Below, piece after piece: positions 44,161 to 53,260 of a DNA stretch of 64,000 nt. Source of the stretch: Oscillospiraceae bacterium (GTDB lineage Bacteria > Bacillota > Clostridia > Oscillospirales > Ruminococcaceae); assembly GCA_009778065.1 (NCBI GenBank), contig WRKM01000003.1, forward strand, positions 61,594 through 125,593. The letters run 5' to 3'. Position 1 is the first letter of the stretch; each line of letters begins with the position of its first letter. The position numbers and the translations under genes were made by a program. The notes beneath the pieces are model-generated. The model did no database searches. It worked only from the letters and a program-made list of their open reading frames with translations, and was not told the DNA's origin.

Positions 44161-45822
44161 CTAATAGGTAACATCACTGCCGGGCAACACTGCCTTCAAT
44201 GCGTCAATCTGCTCGTCCGTGATTAGGTTTAAACTCAAGTCTAATTGTATTAAATTCTTCAGCTCTGTGAGCGGCGATATGTCAGAAATTAAGTTATCGT
44301 CTAAGAACAAAAGCGTCAAATTAGTAAGCCCATCGAGAGGCGATATATCTGTAATTAAATTTCTGCCTAAATTCAATACCATGAGACTTGTCAAAATTTC
44401 GAGAGATGCTATATCGGTAATTTCGTTGCTGTGCAGATACAATTCTCTTACATTTGTCAGCCCTGCGAATGGTGATATATCGGATATAAGGTTGTTATTT
44501 AGATTCAGTATTAACAAATGTTTTAACTCGCCGAGCGGCGATATATCAATGATAGCGTTATCCGCCAAATATAATTCGGTTAAATACGTAAGCTTTTCGA
44601 GCGGTGATATATCGGTGATTGGATTATTACCTAAAAATAACTCCGTCAGATTCACCAACTCGCCGAGTACCGTTATATCGGAGATTTGGTTATTGCCTAA
44701 ACTCAGCGTTTCCAAATTCGTCAGCTCGCCGAGCGGTGATATTTGCGTTATTTGGTTGTCGTGCAGATTCAACCACGTTAAATTAGTCAGCGTCCGAAGC
44801 GAAGATATTTCTGTTATTTGATTTGAACCTAAAATAAGCACTTCTAAATCAGTCAGTCCGCTGAGCGGTGTAATGGTAGTTATCTGACCACTTTCCGATG
44901 TATCAATTATCGTTAAATCTGTGATTCTATTATCGAATAGCCGTAAATCCTTTAGAGCGACAAGCTCGGAAATCGGCGATATATCGGAAATCAAATTACT
45001 GCTCAGATTCAATTCTTCTAAATCAGTAAGGTTTTCGAGTAAAGATATATTGGAGATTTGGTTTCCGCTCAGATTCAGCCTTGAAGTGTTTTTCGGTATT
45101 GTGCCGTCCGCTAACAGCTCGGCGAGCATTTCATCAGTTATACCCTGCTCACTTAAATCAATTATAACCGAACTCGGCGGCTCTTCGCCACCTTGACCCT
45201 CTTGGTAAATCTGCGGTATTGGCGGCTCATAAACCGCGATGCCGCTTTTTATTATATTTAAAATTACGGCAGTAATTATAACAAATGCAGCCGCAACCAC
45301 GGCAACACCGATTAAAGCGAATATGAACGCCTTAGACGCAACCCATTTTTTTCTGCGGGGAACACTGATTAAAAAATTACTGACAAGACGGTCAACAGCC
45401 GCATCAAAATACTCGTTACTGCTGGCGTTCACTCCGTTTTGCATAGATATTTCAGATATATCTTCGGGTAATGTATCAGGGAATTTAAAGCCGCGCAACA
45501 TATAAGGGACTACATTTTTTTTATGCTTTAAGGCATAAGCGATTTCAGCACGTACCCAGTCACCTTCGTTTACACAGCGGTCTAAGCAGTTTTCGGAAAG
45601 AATCAGCACAACATCTTTACAATTTTCTATAACATTCAATAATTGTGTATTAAAATTTCCGGAATTAAGCGATTCAACATCAACGAATACCTTAAAACCC
45701 TTAGCTGTTAATCGGTCATGCAGTAAGACAGCCATAGATTCCCCGCCATCGCGTCTGTATGAAATAAAAATATCGTACATAGCCGTCATATCTTTTTCGT
45801 AGTTTTCTTTGCTCTCTGCCAT
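44161..45822 (-). CDS. TIR domain - transmembrane - leucine-rich repeat protein
   Basis: A 553-residue predicted receptor. The N-terminal TIR domain (about residues 14-150) starts YDIFISYRRDGGES and has WVRAE, whose E93 corresponds to the catalytic glutamate of NADase TIRs. A basic patch PRRKK precedes one helix (about 166-192), so TIR should be inside and the C-terminus outside. After a Pro/Glu/Gly-rich linker come about 13 LRRs of 22 residues (about 225-545), internalin/SDS22-like, with repeat core ITDISPLxxLTNL. One repeat (about 285-315) is irregular and longer. No signal peptide or LPXTG. AGGAGG lies 8 bp before the ATG. The gene sits between lepB and rbgA in an otherwise housekeeping cluster. 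Confidence 0.87.
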   Translation of the reverse strand: MAESKENYEKDMTAMYDIFISYRRDGGESMAVLLHDRLTAKGFKVFVDVESLNSGNFNTQLLNVIENCKDVVLILSENCLDRCVNEGDWVRAEIAYALKHKKNVVPYMLRGFKFPDTLPEDISEISMQNGVNASSNEYFDAAVDRLVSNFLISVPRRKKWVASKAFIFALIGVAVVAAAFVIITAVILNIIKSGIAVYEPPIPQIYQEGQGGEEPPSSVIIDLSEQGITDEMLAELLADGTIPKNTSRLNLSGNQISNISLLENLTDLEELNLSSNLISDISPISELVALKDLRLFDNRITDLTIIDTSESGQITTITPLSGLTDLEVLILGSNQITEISSLRTLTNLTWLNLHDNQITQISPLGELTNLETLSLGNNQISDITVLGELVNLTELFLGNNPITDISPLEKLTYLTELYLADNAIIDISPLGELKHLLILNLNNNLISDISPFAGLTNVRELYLHSNEITDIASLEILTSLMVLNLGRNLITDISPLDGLTNLTLLFLDDNLISDISPLTELKNLIQLDLSLNLITDEQIDALKAVLPGSDVTY

Positions 45823-45840
45823 TGCAGACCTCCTGTTTTT

Positions 45841-46584
45841 TTACGGGTTCAGAACCCCGAAAGAATCAAACGGATATATCCTGAATACCGCCCTGCCTAT
45901 TATATTACCCATATCTACACAACCGACATAATAAAACACGCCATCTCCCGATGTAATCCTACTGTCGGTGGAATGATTGCGGTTATCACCCATGACGAAA
46001 ATCTGTCCGTCTTGTATTTTTAACGGATAGACCTGATTCCCCATTTTATTAGAAGCTATTTTCTCCGCAATGTATAACTCCTCAAGCTTTTCGCCGTTTC
46101 TATAAACCTCGCCGCTATCGCCTTCTATAAAGATTTCATCACCCGGTAAGCCTATTACCCTTTTGACAATTGGCTCGCCCATTTCACCTGTTATAGTATT
46201 CGGAAGATTCTCCGCCTCCAACACTATAATATCGCCGTATTTAATCGAGCTGTAAAGCGGCATCACTATGAGTCTGTCGCCCTCTGTAAGGGTCGGTTCC
46301 ATGGAAATACCGAAGACTTGATTAACCCGCGCTACGAAAACCATAACGAAAATCACCGAAGCCACAGAAAAAACTAAACTCTCGAGCCAGTCACACACAT
46401 CTCTGCGGGTAACGCTCGCAAATCCCCTTTTTGTGGTCTTTTCTACGGATGTTAATCTGACAGTATCGTATGTTATTTTCTCATCCGGCGTTGTTTTCAG
46501 TTCGGGAACTCTCTCACGTTTTCCACTCGCATCAGAACAGTATTGGGATAAGATTTCATCTATGTCGTATCTGTTGTCTTCCAT
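45841..46584 (-). CDS. Signal peptidase I, longer paralogue
   Basis: A 247-residue membrane protease with catalytic S94 in GISMEPTL and K141 in the KRVIGLPGD box, plus MGDNRNHSTDSR. It removes signal peptides outside the membrane. The first 60 residues form an unusual charged cytoplasmic extension. It lies 5 bp after a second signal peptidase gene and is followed by the TIR-LRR gene, 18 bp away. The active residues are complete. Confidence 0.94.
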   Translation of the reverse strand: MEDNRYDIDEILSQYCSDASGKRERVPELKTTPDEKITYDTVRLTSVEKTTKRGFASVTRRDVCDWLESLVFSVASVIFVMVFVARVNQVFGISMEPTLTEGDRLIVMPLYSSIKYGDIIVLEAENLPNTITGEMGEPIVKRVIGLPGDEIFIEGDSGEVYRNGEKLEELYIAEKIASNKMGNQVYPLKIQDGQIFVMGDNRNHSTDSRITSGDGVFYYVGCVDMGNIIGRAVFRIYPFDSFGVLNP

Positions 46585-46588
46585 GTTC

Positions 46589-47206
46589 TTATTTCACCTG
46601 ACCAAATTTATCGAAAGGCGTTACCCTGAAAAGCACCTTTCCGATTACATAGTTTTCGTTAACCATGCCTACATCTTCGCTTCTGCTGTCTTTAGAGTTA
46701 TTACGATTGTCACCCATTACGAATATACTGTTTGAGGGAACCACCCATTCCGCATCCTCGTACATGTCGCCCCTGTTCCTCGTCAGCTCTTTTATGGTGT
46801 GTCCGTCTTCGTATATTATGCCGCCTATTATCTCTATAGGCAGTGCCTCACCGTTTCGATAGACTACGCCCGACTGAGAATCTATGCCAATCCTGTCACC
46901 CTCAAGCCCTATGACGCGCTTTATCACGGGACGTCCGCCGCCGCCGATACTTAAATCAATATCCTTAGCATATACAACCACAATATCGTTGTAATTGAGT
47001 GTGCAATATAGGTTCGATATTGCTAAAAACTGCGAATCTTCGAGTGTCGGGAGCATAGATGCGCCGTCTACCCTCGTACCCCTTATTGCAAAGGTCAAAA
47101 CAACAACCACCGTAATAAGACCGATGAGAATACTCTCCGCCCAGTCATAAAGCTCACGCAACGGCTTTCTTACCGCTTTTATTTTCACGTCGGTTTTTGA
47201 TTCCAT
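46589..47206 (-). CDS. lepB: Signal peptidase I, shorter paralogue
   Basis: A 205-residue signal peptidase with S50 in VDGASMLPTL, K96 in KRVIGLEGD and MGDNRNNSKDSR. One helix (about 25-45). This is the normal lepB size and sits right after rplS, the conserved place. The tandem pair suggests duplication. GGGAGG lies before the ATG, just after the rplS terminator. Confidence 0.95.
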   Translation of the reverse strand: MESKTDVKIKAVRKPLRELYDWAESILIGLITVVVVLTFAIRGTRVDGASMLPTLEDSQFLAISNLYCTLNYNDIVVVYAKDIDLSIGGGGRPVIKRVIGLEGDRIGIDSQSGVVYRNGEALPIEIIGGIIYEDGHTIKELTRNRGDMYEDAEWVVPSNSIFVMGDNRNNSKDSRSEDVGMVNENYVIGKVLFRVTPFDKFGQVK

Positions 47207-47235
47207 TTTAAATAACCTCCCCGCAAAAATTCATA

Positions 47236-47263
47236 CGGTCGGGGGCATTTAGCCGCCCGACCG
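47236..47263 (-). terminator. Intrinsic terminator after rplS
   Basis: CGGTCGGG pairs with CCCGACCG (47236-47243 with 47256-47263), 8 bp, followed on the minus strand by ATTTTTG. It separates rplS from the lepB operon, although read-through is possible since no strong promoter for lepB is visible. Confidence 0.6.
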
Positions 47264-47275
47264 AGCCGAAAAAAA

Positions 47276-47620
47276 TCAATTAAATTTTGATTTAACCTTA
47301 GCGGCTTTGCCGACTTTTCCGCGTAGATAGTAAAGCTTTGCCCTGCGAACCTTACCCTGCCTGACTACCTCTACCTTATCTACAGATGGCGAGTGCAGCG
47401 GGAAAACTCTTTCAACGCCTACGCCGTGAGCGACTCTGCGAACCGTAAAAGTTTCGCTGACTCCGCCGTGTTTTTTGGCGATGCAAATTCCCTCAAACAT
47501 TTGGATACGGGATTTGTTCCCGTCTTGTATGCGGACATGTACGCGAACCGTATCGCCTATATTAAATACCGGCACGGTCTCTTTTATACTGTCCTGTGCT
47601 ATAATTTTTAATGCGTCCAT
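47276..47620 (-). CDS. rplS: 50S ribosomal protein L19
   Basis: Start at the ATG at 47620 (114 residues, standard for L19), with AAAGGGA 5 bp upstream; an upstream in-frame ATG lies in the leader. The motifs GDTVRVHVRIQDGNKSRIQMFEGICI and RRAKLYYLR are diagnostic. L19 sits at the 30S-50S interface. It is preceded by a leader with ribosomal-protein-leader character and a consensus-type promoter. Confidence 0.96.
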   Translation of the reverse strand: MDALKIIAQDSIKETVPVFNIGDTVRVHVRIQDGNKSRIQMFEGICIAKKHGGVSETFTVRRVAHGVGVERVFPLHSPSVDKVEVVRQGKVRRAKLYYLRGKVGKAAKVKSKFN

Positions 47621-47685
47621 TTTGTTCCCTTTCTTCTTAAAGACATTCATGCCTGCACAGCAGAGGACTGTCTGTTTTGCAATAC
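47621..47685 (-). ncRNA. Putative L19 (rplS) leader
   Basis: The roughly 65-base leader between the predicted start point and rplS contains CTGC-TGT-GCAG and an outer AGACA/TGTCT pairing, with CAGTCCTCTGCTGTGCAGG in the loop region. Its location fits the L19 leader element described in Firmicutes, which is thought to control L19 synthesis. I judged this from position and folding by eye only. Confidence 0.45.
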
Positions 47686-47691
47686 CATGAT

Positions 47692-47720
47692 ATTATATCA
47701 CAAATTTTTCAATAATGCAA
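47692..47720 (-). promoter_or_regulatory. Sigma-A promoter of rplS
   Basis: Minus-strand TTGCAT (47715-47720) and TATAAT (47692-47697), 17-bp spacer. Confidence 0.75.
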
Positions 47721-47794
47721 GTGTTTTTTTCGCATTTTACCGTTTTTTTTTATGTTTTTTAAATAAAACCCTATGTCTTCGGTTTTTGTACTGC

Positions 47795-47823
47795 TTGACA
47801 GACAAAGAAATATATGATATAGT
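47795..47823 (+). promoter_or_regulatory. Sigma-A promoter of the giant FtsX-like permease
   Basis: TTGACA (47795-47800) and TATAGT (47818-47823) with a 17-bp spacer, 32 bases before the ATG. Confidence 0.75.
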
Positions 47824-47855
47824 TGGATTAAAAAAGCGGAGGAAGAATAAAGAAT

Positions 47856-50800
47856 ATGCGTCCTTCTCTTTCTATAAAAAGCCTTTTACGAACGCCTGTC
47901 AAAACTACAGTTATTTTCTTACTGTTAGCCGCGGTTTCAGCCGCGCTTTTTTCGCGGGTATGCGAATATGCTGTTACGTCCCGTGAACTCAAACGTGTCG
48001 CCGAGAGTTACAGAGGGGTCGGCGCGGTCGAGCGTTATGCGCCTGTACGCACGGATTTTACATTCGACGGCGCGTTAATGCTTGACGAAAGAATCCCCGA
48101 CACGCTTATTTTATCCGAGGGTGAGTCTTATGATTATGTTATTGCGGGGCGGTATGCGCCGTTATCGAGTGCGGAAACAGAGGCGATTTCCGCATTGCCC
48201 TATATAGAGCGGGCAAGTACGCGGTATATGGGTGCCGGCGTTTCGGAAGACGGCTTTTTAAGAATGAATACAAATCATAATTATTATAACTATACCCACC
48301 GCTTTGTAATCGAAGGGACTGTCATACGTTTTTGGCGCGGGAGAAACTTTTCGGACTTTCCCGATGTACAAAGCCATGTTATTTATATGAGCGATTTGAA
48401 GGTTTTAGCGGGCAAGCCTGAAATTTTAGCAAATGTGGCGCATTATTTTCCTTTTAACCTGATGGTTCTTTCATTCCCTGCCGAGCAGACAGAAAACCCT
48501 TACGGAATAGTTTTTAAACATTCGGGGCTTCTTTCAGACGCGATAATACTCCCGGAGTTTGCTCATGACTTTACGAAATCTTTAAAAAGCGGCGAGCGTT
48601 ATATATTCACAGCGGCTTTTAATCCTGCGAGGTGGCTTGAAACAGCCGTTTTTACAGGCGACCGCGCTATGCAGTCACAGTGGAAAAGTATTTATCCGGC
48701 GGCACTTTCACAAACGGATTTTCTTGAAAATGATGATTTCGCCGCCCTTCGTGATTTAATCGCGCTGATTGAAGACGACCGACACACTTTCGATATGGTG
48801 TATACCGATGACATGCGGGCAATCACACGATTTCACGAAGACGACATGCGAATTGTCGAGGGACGAATGCTTATCCCGTCTGATTCTGAAAACTCTGCCG
48901 CTGTTTGTGTCGTCAGTAAAAGGTTTTTGAGTGAAAACAAGCTCGTTTTAGGCGATATTATAACATTTCGTCTCGGTGATTCTCTGCACAGCCAGAATGC
49001 CGCACTCGGTGCGGTATCGGTCATCAGCGAACGAAGAGCAGATAATGAGGAAACCGTAAAGCTTGAAATCGTCGGTGTTTATGATAATTTCGATTCACTC
49101 CGCGCACAGACGGACAACCCTTTTTGGAACTACAGTAACGATACTGTATTTTTACCCCTGTCGCTTTTACCGAAAACCGCAGATATAAAAAGCGTACAAA
49201 TCCGCCCCGGAGAGTTTAGTTTTATCGTTAATGCGGGTGATATTTCCGCTTTTTTAGACGAGTCCGCGCCTGTTATCGAGGCTATGGGGCTTACTCTCTT
49301 ATTCTCGGACGGCGGTTGGCTCGCTCTTGAAGCGCGTTTCGATGTTACGGGGAAATTGTCCGCTATTTCAATCCTCGGTATCTCCGCCGCTTCTTTTATG
49401 ACGCTCGCGCTTGTTGTGTTTTTGTTTGTCGAGCGTAAAAGAAAAGATTTTGCGATTATGCGCGCACTCGGCGTCCCGAAAAGGCAGGCAAACTACGCTC
49501 TTTTGCTCCCTCTTTTAACCCTCGGACTTAGTGCGGTTATCTGCGGGGGTGTTGCGGGTTTTGTCTATTCGGGACATATGGCACTAAATTCTCTTGACAC
49601 TCTTATACAAAGCGGCATCGAGGTTAATACAGCTGTCCCCGTATCTGCGGCTGTCGTCTGTGCGTTCGCGGAGACTGCCGCGCTTTTCGTATTAGTATTT
49701 GCGGGGCTTTTGCGGCTCGGTCTGAAACCGCCGCTCGTACTGCTTCAAGGCGGTGCAGGCAAAACCGCAGGTTCCGGTAAATCAAAGCAAATACAACCCC
49801 CGAAACATTTTGAAGCCGCTCCCGAAATTGCGTCTGATACCTATACTACCGTTATGCCGTTGCCTGACTTTTTTACCCCTGCGGGTAAATACGGGAATTT
49901 TAGTTTTATGAACCGCCATATATTTCTACGCAGCCGCCGTGCTTTGAACAAAACGATACTCGCACTTATGCTCGCGGCAATTTTTTCGGGTGCAATCGGG
50001 CAGTTTGCTATTATGAGACACTCATACGAAGACATGTATGAAAGTATGGAGGTTAAGGGTGTGTTTACTAACGGCTTAACCCTCGGAAACGCGCTTCAGG
50101 TCGCCGAAAAGGATTTTACAAAAAATCCGTATTATGAGCGGGTCGAGGAGGATGCGGAGGTAAACGGATTAGGCGCGAGGATGTGCATGACGAGTGATTT
50201 AATGCGCTTTGTCGGCGGTAACGCGGGAGTATCAGATGTGAGCGTTGAATACGCGCCGGGCTTCGATGAATCGTTTCTTGTCGGTCAGGACACTTATTGC
50301 GTACTCGGCTCGGATTTAATGGACAAACTCGGTGTAAGCTTCGGCGATGAAGTACAGGTCTACCTTGCGGGTGTTAAATCACAATTGAGAGCGAATAACC
50401 CTACCATTGACGAGATGATTTTTGACGCTATGCTACGGCGCGGCAGTACTTTTTATACTGTTGCGGGACGTCTCGAGGGCGGAGACAGCGTATATGCAGA
50501 TTCTGTTTTTGTTCCCGTAAATCACGCACCCATGCCGATGTACAGAAGCGCGATGCAAAACAATATTCGGCTCTCTTATGTTGAGTTCACATTAGCCGAT
50601 AACGCCGCCGCTGATGAATTTCGTGATTATGCAAAGTGGATTTTGGGAGCTCTCGACGGCGGGAGAAGCTTCGTTTTAGATACCTCGGAACTTGAGAGCG
50701 TCACATCAAGCATGAATCTATGGAACGCATTGTTCCCCGTCGTATGCGCCGCACTCATAATAACGGGCGGTCTACTGCCGGGACTGATGATTATTGGCTG

Positions 50801-51077
50801 TGTAAAGGATGCCGCGCTTTTTCGTATTTTAGGTACAACAAAAAAACATGTGCGGATTATTCTGATTTCCGAACAGATTATGCTCTGCTTACCGGGAATC
50901 TTACTCGGTCTTACGGCTGTGAGGTTGTATAACGGTTCACAGTTATTCGGTGCAGTCAGCTCGATTGTATTACCGTGTACGGCGGTTTATTTTGCGGTAT
51001 GTGCAGTTACATCCGGTTTTTGCGCCTTTAATGTCACCAAACATAAAGTATTAGATTTATTACAGAGCAGGGAGTGA
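47856..51077 (+). CDS. FtsX-like permease family protein, 1073 aa
   Basis: A very large membrane protein. Helix 1 lies at about residues 18-33, then a large extracytoplasmic domain (about 40-505), three helices around 510-640 with the FtsX motif KRKDFAIMRALGVPKRQ, a second extracytoplasmic domain (about 705-955), and a second three-helix block (about 965-1060) with DAALFRILGTTKKHVR. This is the ABC exporter permease layout, but no ATPase gene is near, so it may share one or act alone. CGGAGGA lies before the ATG. Substrate unknown. Confidence 0.85.
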   Translation: MRPSLSIKSLLRTPVKTTVIFLLLAAVSAALFSRVCEYAVTSRELKRVAESYRGVGAVERYAPVRTDFTFDGALMLDERIPDTLILSEGESYDYVIAGRYAPLSSAETEAISALPYIERASTRYMGAGVSEDGFLRMNTNHNYYNYTHRFVIEGTVIRFWRGRNFSDFPDVQSHVIYMSDLKVLAGKPEILANVAHYFPFNLMVLSFPAEQTENPYGIVFKHSGLLSDAIILPEFAHDFTKSLKSGERYIFTAAFNPARWLETAVFTGDRAMQSQWKSIYPAALSQTDFLENDDFAALRDLIALIEDDRHTFDMVYTDDMRAITRFHEDDMRIVEGRMLIPSDSENSAAVCVVSKRFLSENKLVLGDIITFRLGDSLHSQNAALGAVSVISERRADNEETVKLEIVGVYDNFDSLRAQTDNPFWNYSNDTVFLPLSLLPKTADIKSVQIRPGEFSFIVNAGDISAFLDESAPVIEAMGLTLLFSDGGWLALEARFDVTGKLSAISILGISAASFMTLALVVFLFVERKRKDFAIMRALGVPKRQANYALLLPLLTLGLSAVICGGVAGFVYSGHMALNSLDTLIQSGIEVNTAVPVSAAVVCAFAETAALFVLVFAGLLRLGLKPPLVLLQGGAGKTAGSGKSKQIQPPKHFEAAPEIASDTYTTVMPLPDFFTPAGKYGNFSFMNRHIFLRSRRALNKTILALMLAAIFSGAIGQFAIMRHSYEDMYESMEVKGVFTNGLTLGNALQVAEKDFTKNPYYERVEEDAEVNGLGARMCMTSDLMRFVGGNAGVSDVSVEYAPGFDESFLVGQDTYCVLGSDLMDKLGVSFGDEVQVYLAGVKSQLRANNPTIDEMIFDAMLRRGSTFYTVAGRLEGGDSVYADSVFVPVNHAPMPMYRSAMQNNIRLSYVEFTLADNAAADEFRDYAKWILGALDGGRSFVLDTSELESVTSSMNLWNALFPVVCAALIITGGLLPGLMIIGCVKDAALFRILGTTKKHVRIILISEQIMLCLPGILLGLTAVRLYNGSQLFGAVSSIVLPCTAVYFAVCAVTSGFCAFNVTKHKVLDLLQSRE

Positions 51078-51084
51078 AAAACCT

Positions 51085-51113
51085 TGACAAATCGTGCAAT
51101 ATGATATAGTATA
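51085..51113 (+). promoter_or_regulatory. Probable promoter before the 154-aa membrane protein
   Basis: TTGACA (51085-51090) is followed by overlapping -10-like boxes TATAGT, TAGTAT and TATAAT (51106-51116). The 17-bp spacer picks TAGTAT. The leader of about 70 bases holds no structure I recognise. Confidence 0.55.
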
Positions 51114-51190
51114 ATAATAAAGCGCGGAAAGTAAAATAAGGGATATAGGCAGACGATGCTTTAAATATAGAATCGGGGGACTATAAAAAT

Positions 51191-51655
51191 ATGAAAGCGG
51201 TGAAAATCGCCATTCGGGTTTTAGTACTGCTCATTACCTCAACGTGGGGTATCTTTTTCGGAATAATCGCACCGCTCGTAATTAAGTCCAATGAGATGAT
51301 GGTCTTCATGGAACGTGAGATGACGGTCTCATCGGGTTTCATATTAATAATATGGCTTATAGCCGCCGTTCTCGGATACCTTATTCCCTGCTTTTTGATG
51401 ATGTTAGATTTTTCAAGAATCGCGGCGTGCTTCGCGCTTTCGGGGACACTGCTGAACCTCTACGTTCATTCAGTTTTAAATCGGGTGGCGGATATTTCGT
51501 TTATGTACCTGCCGCAGATTTTTATTACGATACTGATGATTCTGTATATTTTTGCGGTTAATCCGCATTATATCACTGAGGCAAATGAAAAACGACTCAT
51601 GCGGCTCAATGCACCCGCACCCTCGATAATAGATAAAAATGAGTTTAAGGAGTGA
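51191..51655 (+). CDS. Hypothetical membrane protein, 154 aa
   Basis: Four predicted helices (about residues 5-30, 48-72, 76-95, 103-122) and a short soluble C-terminal tail. No family recognised. GGGGGA lies 8 bp before the ATG. It ends 6 bp before the uridine phosphorylase gene and is probably in one operon with it and the HAD phosphatase. Confidence 0.72.
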   Translation: MKAVKIAIRVLVLLITSTWGIFFGIIAPLVIKSNEMMVFMEREMTVSSGFILIIWLIAAVLGYLIPCFLMMLDFSRIAACFALSGTLLNLYVHSVLNRVADISFMYLPQIFITILMILYIFAVNPHYITEANEKRLMRLNAPAPSIIDKNEFKE

Positions 51656-51661
51656 ATCAAC

Positions 51662-52459
51662 ATGGGAATTTTAAGCAACGACATTCAATTTCACATCAAG
51701 ACAAGCAGTACACAAATCGGGAAGTATGTTTTACTCCCCGGCGACCCCGGGCGGGTTCCTTTAATTGCATCTAAATTAACCAAAGCCGCCCGCGTCTCTC
51801 AAAACCGTGAATATAACGTATACTCAGGGTTTCTCGGCAGCGAAAAGGTGAGCGTATGTTCAACGGGAATCGGCGGTCCTTCGGCGGCTATTGCGGTCGA
51901 GGAGCTTATAAAGTGCGGGGCGCATACCTTTATAAGAGTGGGTACGAGCGGCGGAATGGATTTGAAGGTGATGGGCGGCGACTTGGTTGTGGCGCAGGCG
52001 GCTATTCGCGGAGACGGGACAAGTCGGGAATACTTGACCCCCGACTACCCCGCAGTGGCAAATTATATGGTCACAAAGGCTCTCGTCGAGGAAGCGGAAG
52101 CACTGTCCTTAGACACAGACGGAAATCGGTTTCATGTAGGGGTCGTTCAGAGCAAGGATAGTTTTTACGGCGAGGTTGAACCCGAAACCATGCCCGTCGG
52201 CGATTTTCTTGAAAAGCGTTGGGACAGTTATTTAAAATCCGGATGCCTCGTCTCTGAAATGGAAGCCGCTACGATTTTTTCAGTGGCTTTGACGAGAAGG
52301 GTTAGAGCAGGTGCGGTTTTGCTCGCACTCTGGAATGTTGAGCGTTCAAAGGCAGGGCTGCCCGATACCGTTACCGAGGACACGGAGAGAGCCGTAATGT
52401 GTGCTGTCGGAGCGGTGAAAAGGCTTATTGCGGCGGATAAGGCAGATAAATTAATATAA
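51662..52459 (+). CDS. udp: Uridine phosphorylase family nucleoside phosphorylase
   Basis: A 265-residue PNP/UDP family enzyme. The opening YVLLPGDPGRVPLIA binds phosphate, GTSGGMD follows, and the C-terminal SEMEAATIFSVA contains the ribose-binding residues. It splits uridine or a related nucleoside by phosphorolysis for salvage. AAGGAG lies 10 bp before the ATG. Uridine as substrate is the best guess from the overall pattern; other pyrimidine or purine nucleosides cannot be excluded. Confidence 0.87.
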   Translation: MGILSNDIQFHIKTSSTQIGKYVLLPGDPGRVPLIASKLTKAARVSQNREYNVYSGFLGSEKVSVCSTGIGGPSAAIAVEELIKCGAHTFIRVGTSGGMDLKVMGGDLVVAQAAIRGDGTSREYLTPDYPAVANYMVTKALVEEAEALSLDTDGNRFHVGVVQSKDSFYGEVEPETMPVGDFLEKRWDSYLKSGCLVSEMEAATIFSVALTRRVRAGAVLLALWNVERSKAGLPDTVTEDTERAVMCAVGAVKRLIAADKADKLI

Positions 52460-52484
52460 TCTTTTTAAAAAGAGGAAATATTTA

Positions 52485-53174
52485 ATGGCTTTCGAGTACA
52501 TATTATTAGACCTTGACGGTACGTTGACCAACCCCGTAGAGGGTATAACAAAATCTATTAACTACGCAATGGAGAAAATGGGAAAACCCCTTGTCCCCGA
52601 TGCGCTGATTCCTAAGTTTATCGGTCCTCCGCTGAAAGACGGTTATATGATGAACCTCGGCTTTACGGCGGAAGAAGCCGAACGCGCCGTAACAATCTAC
52701 CGCGAAAGATATGCGCCTGTCGGGCTATACGAGAATAAGCTCATTGAGGGTACGCGGGAAATGCTCACTCGTCTTTCAAATGCGGGAAAGACTATTGCTT
52801 TAGCTACCTCAAAACCCGATGATATGGCAAAAGAGCTTATCCGCCATTTCGATATATCGGGGTATTTCGATTTTATTTCGGGCGCTTCGCTTGACTTTAA
52901 CGGTCGTCACAACAAGACTGAAATAATAAAATACGCTTTGGAAAACCTCGGTATTATCCCCGAACAGGGCGATTTAAACGGCGTTTCGGGCAAACTCGCT
53001 AAAACTGTCATGGTCGGAGACCGATTTCACGATATAGAAGGCGCAAAGAATGTCGGGATTACTTCGGTCGCTGTTTTAAGCGGTTTCGGCGACCGCGCCG
53101 AATTTGAGAAATATAAAGCGGATTTTATCGCCGAGAATCTTTTTGAAGCCTGCGATATTATTTTAAGCGTATAA
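52485..53174 (+). CDS. HAD family phosphatase, phosphoglycolate/pyrophosphatase-like
   Basis: A 229-residue HAD hydrolase with a cap domain. Motif I is LLDLDGTLTNP, the cap starts after SINYAME, motif II is LATSKP, and motif IV is MVGDRFHDIEGAKN. Layout resembles Gph/PpaX. Probably removes phosphate from a small metabolite; the substrate is not determined. AGAGGAA precedes the ATG. It follows the nucleoside phosphorylase by 25 bp. Confidence 0.88.
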   Translation: MAFEYILLDLDGTLTNPVEGITKSINYAMEKMGKPLVPDALIPKFIGPPLKDGYMMNLGFTAEEAERAVTIYRERYAPVGLYENKLIEGTREMLTRLSNAGKTIALATSKPDDMAKELIRHFDISGYFDFISGASLDFNGRHNKTEIIKYALENLGIIPEQGDLNGVSGKLAKTVMVGDRFHDIEGAKNVGITSVAVLSGFGDRAEFEKYKADFIAENLFEACDIILSV

Positions 53175-53260
53175 AATACCCCTTCTATGTGAAGAATATT
53201 TTTGTACCGTTCTCCGTAAAAAACGAAGAATAGGAATAAATTCACAAGGGGGTAATCAAT

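Noticed and set aside
44219..45505. Long plus-strand open frames opposite the TIR-LRR gene
   Set aside because: They mirror the LRR repeats and have periodic shadows of the same repeats; no independent features.
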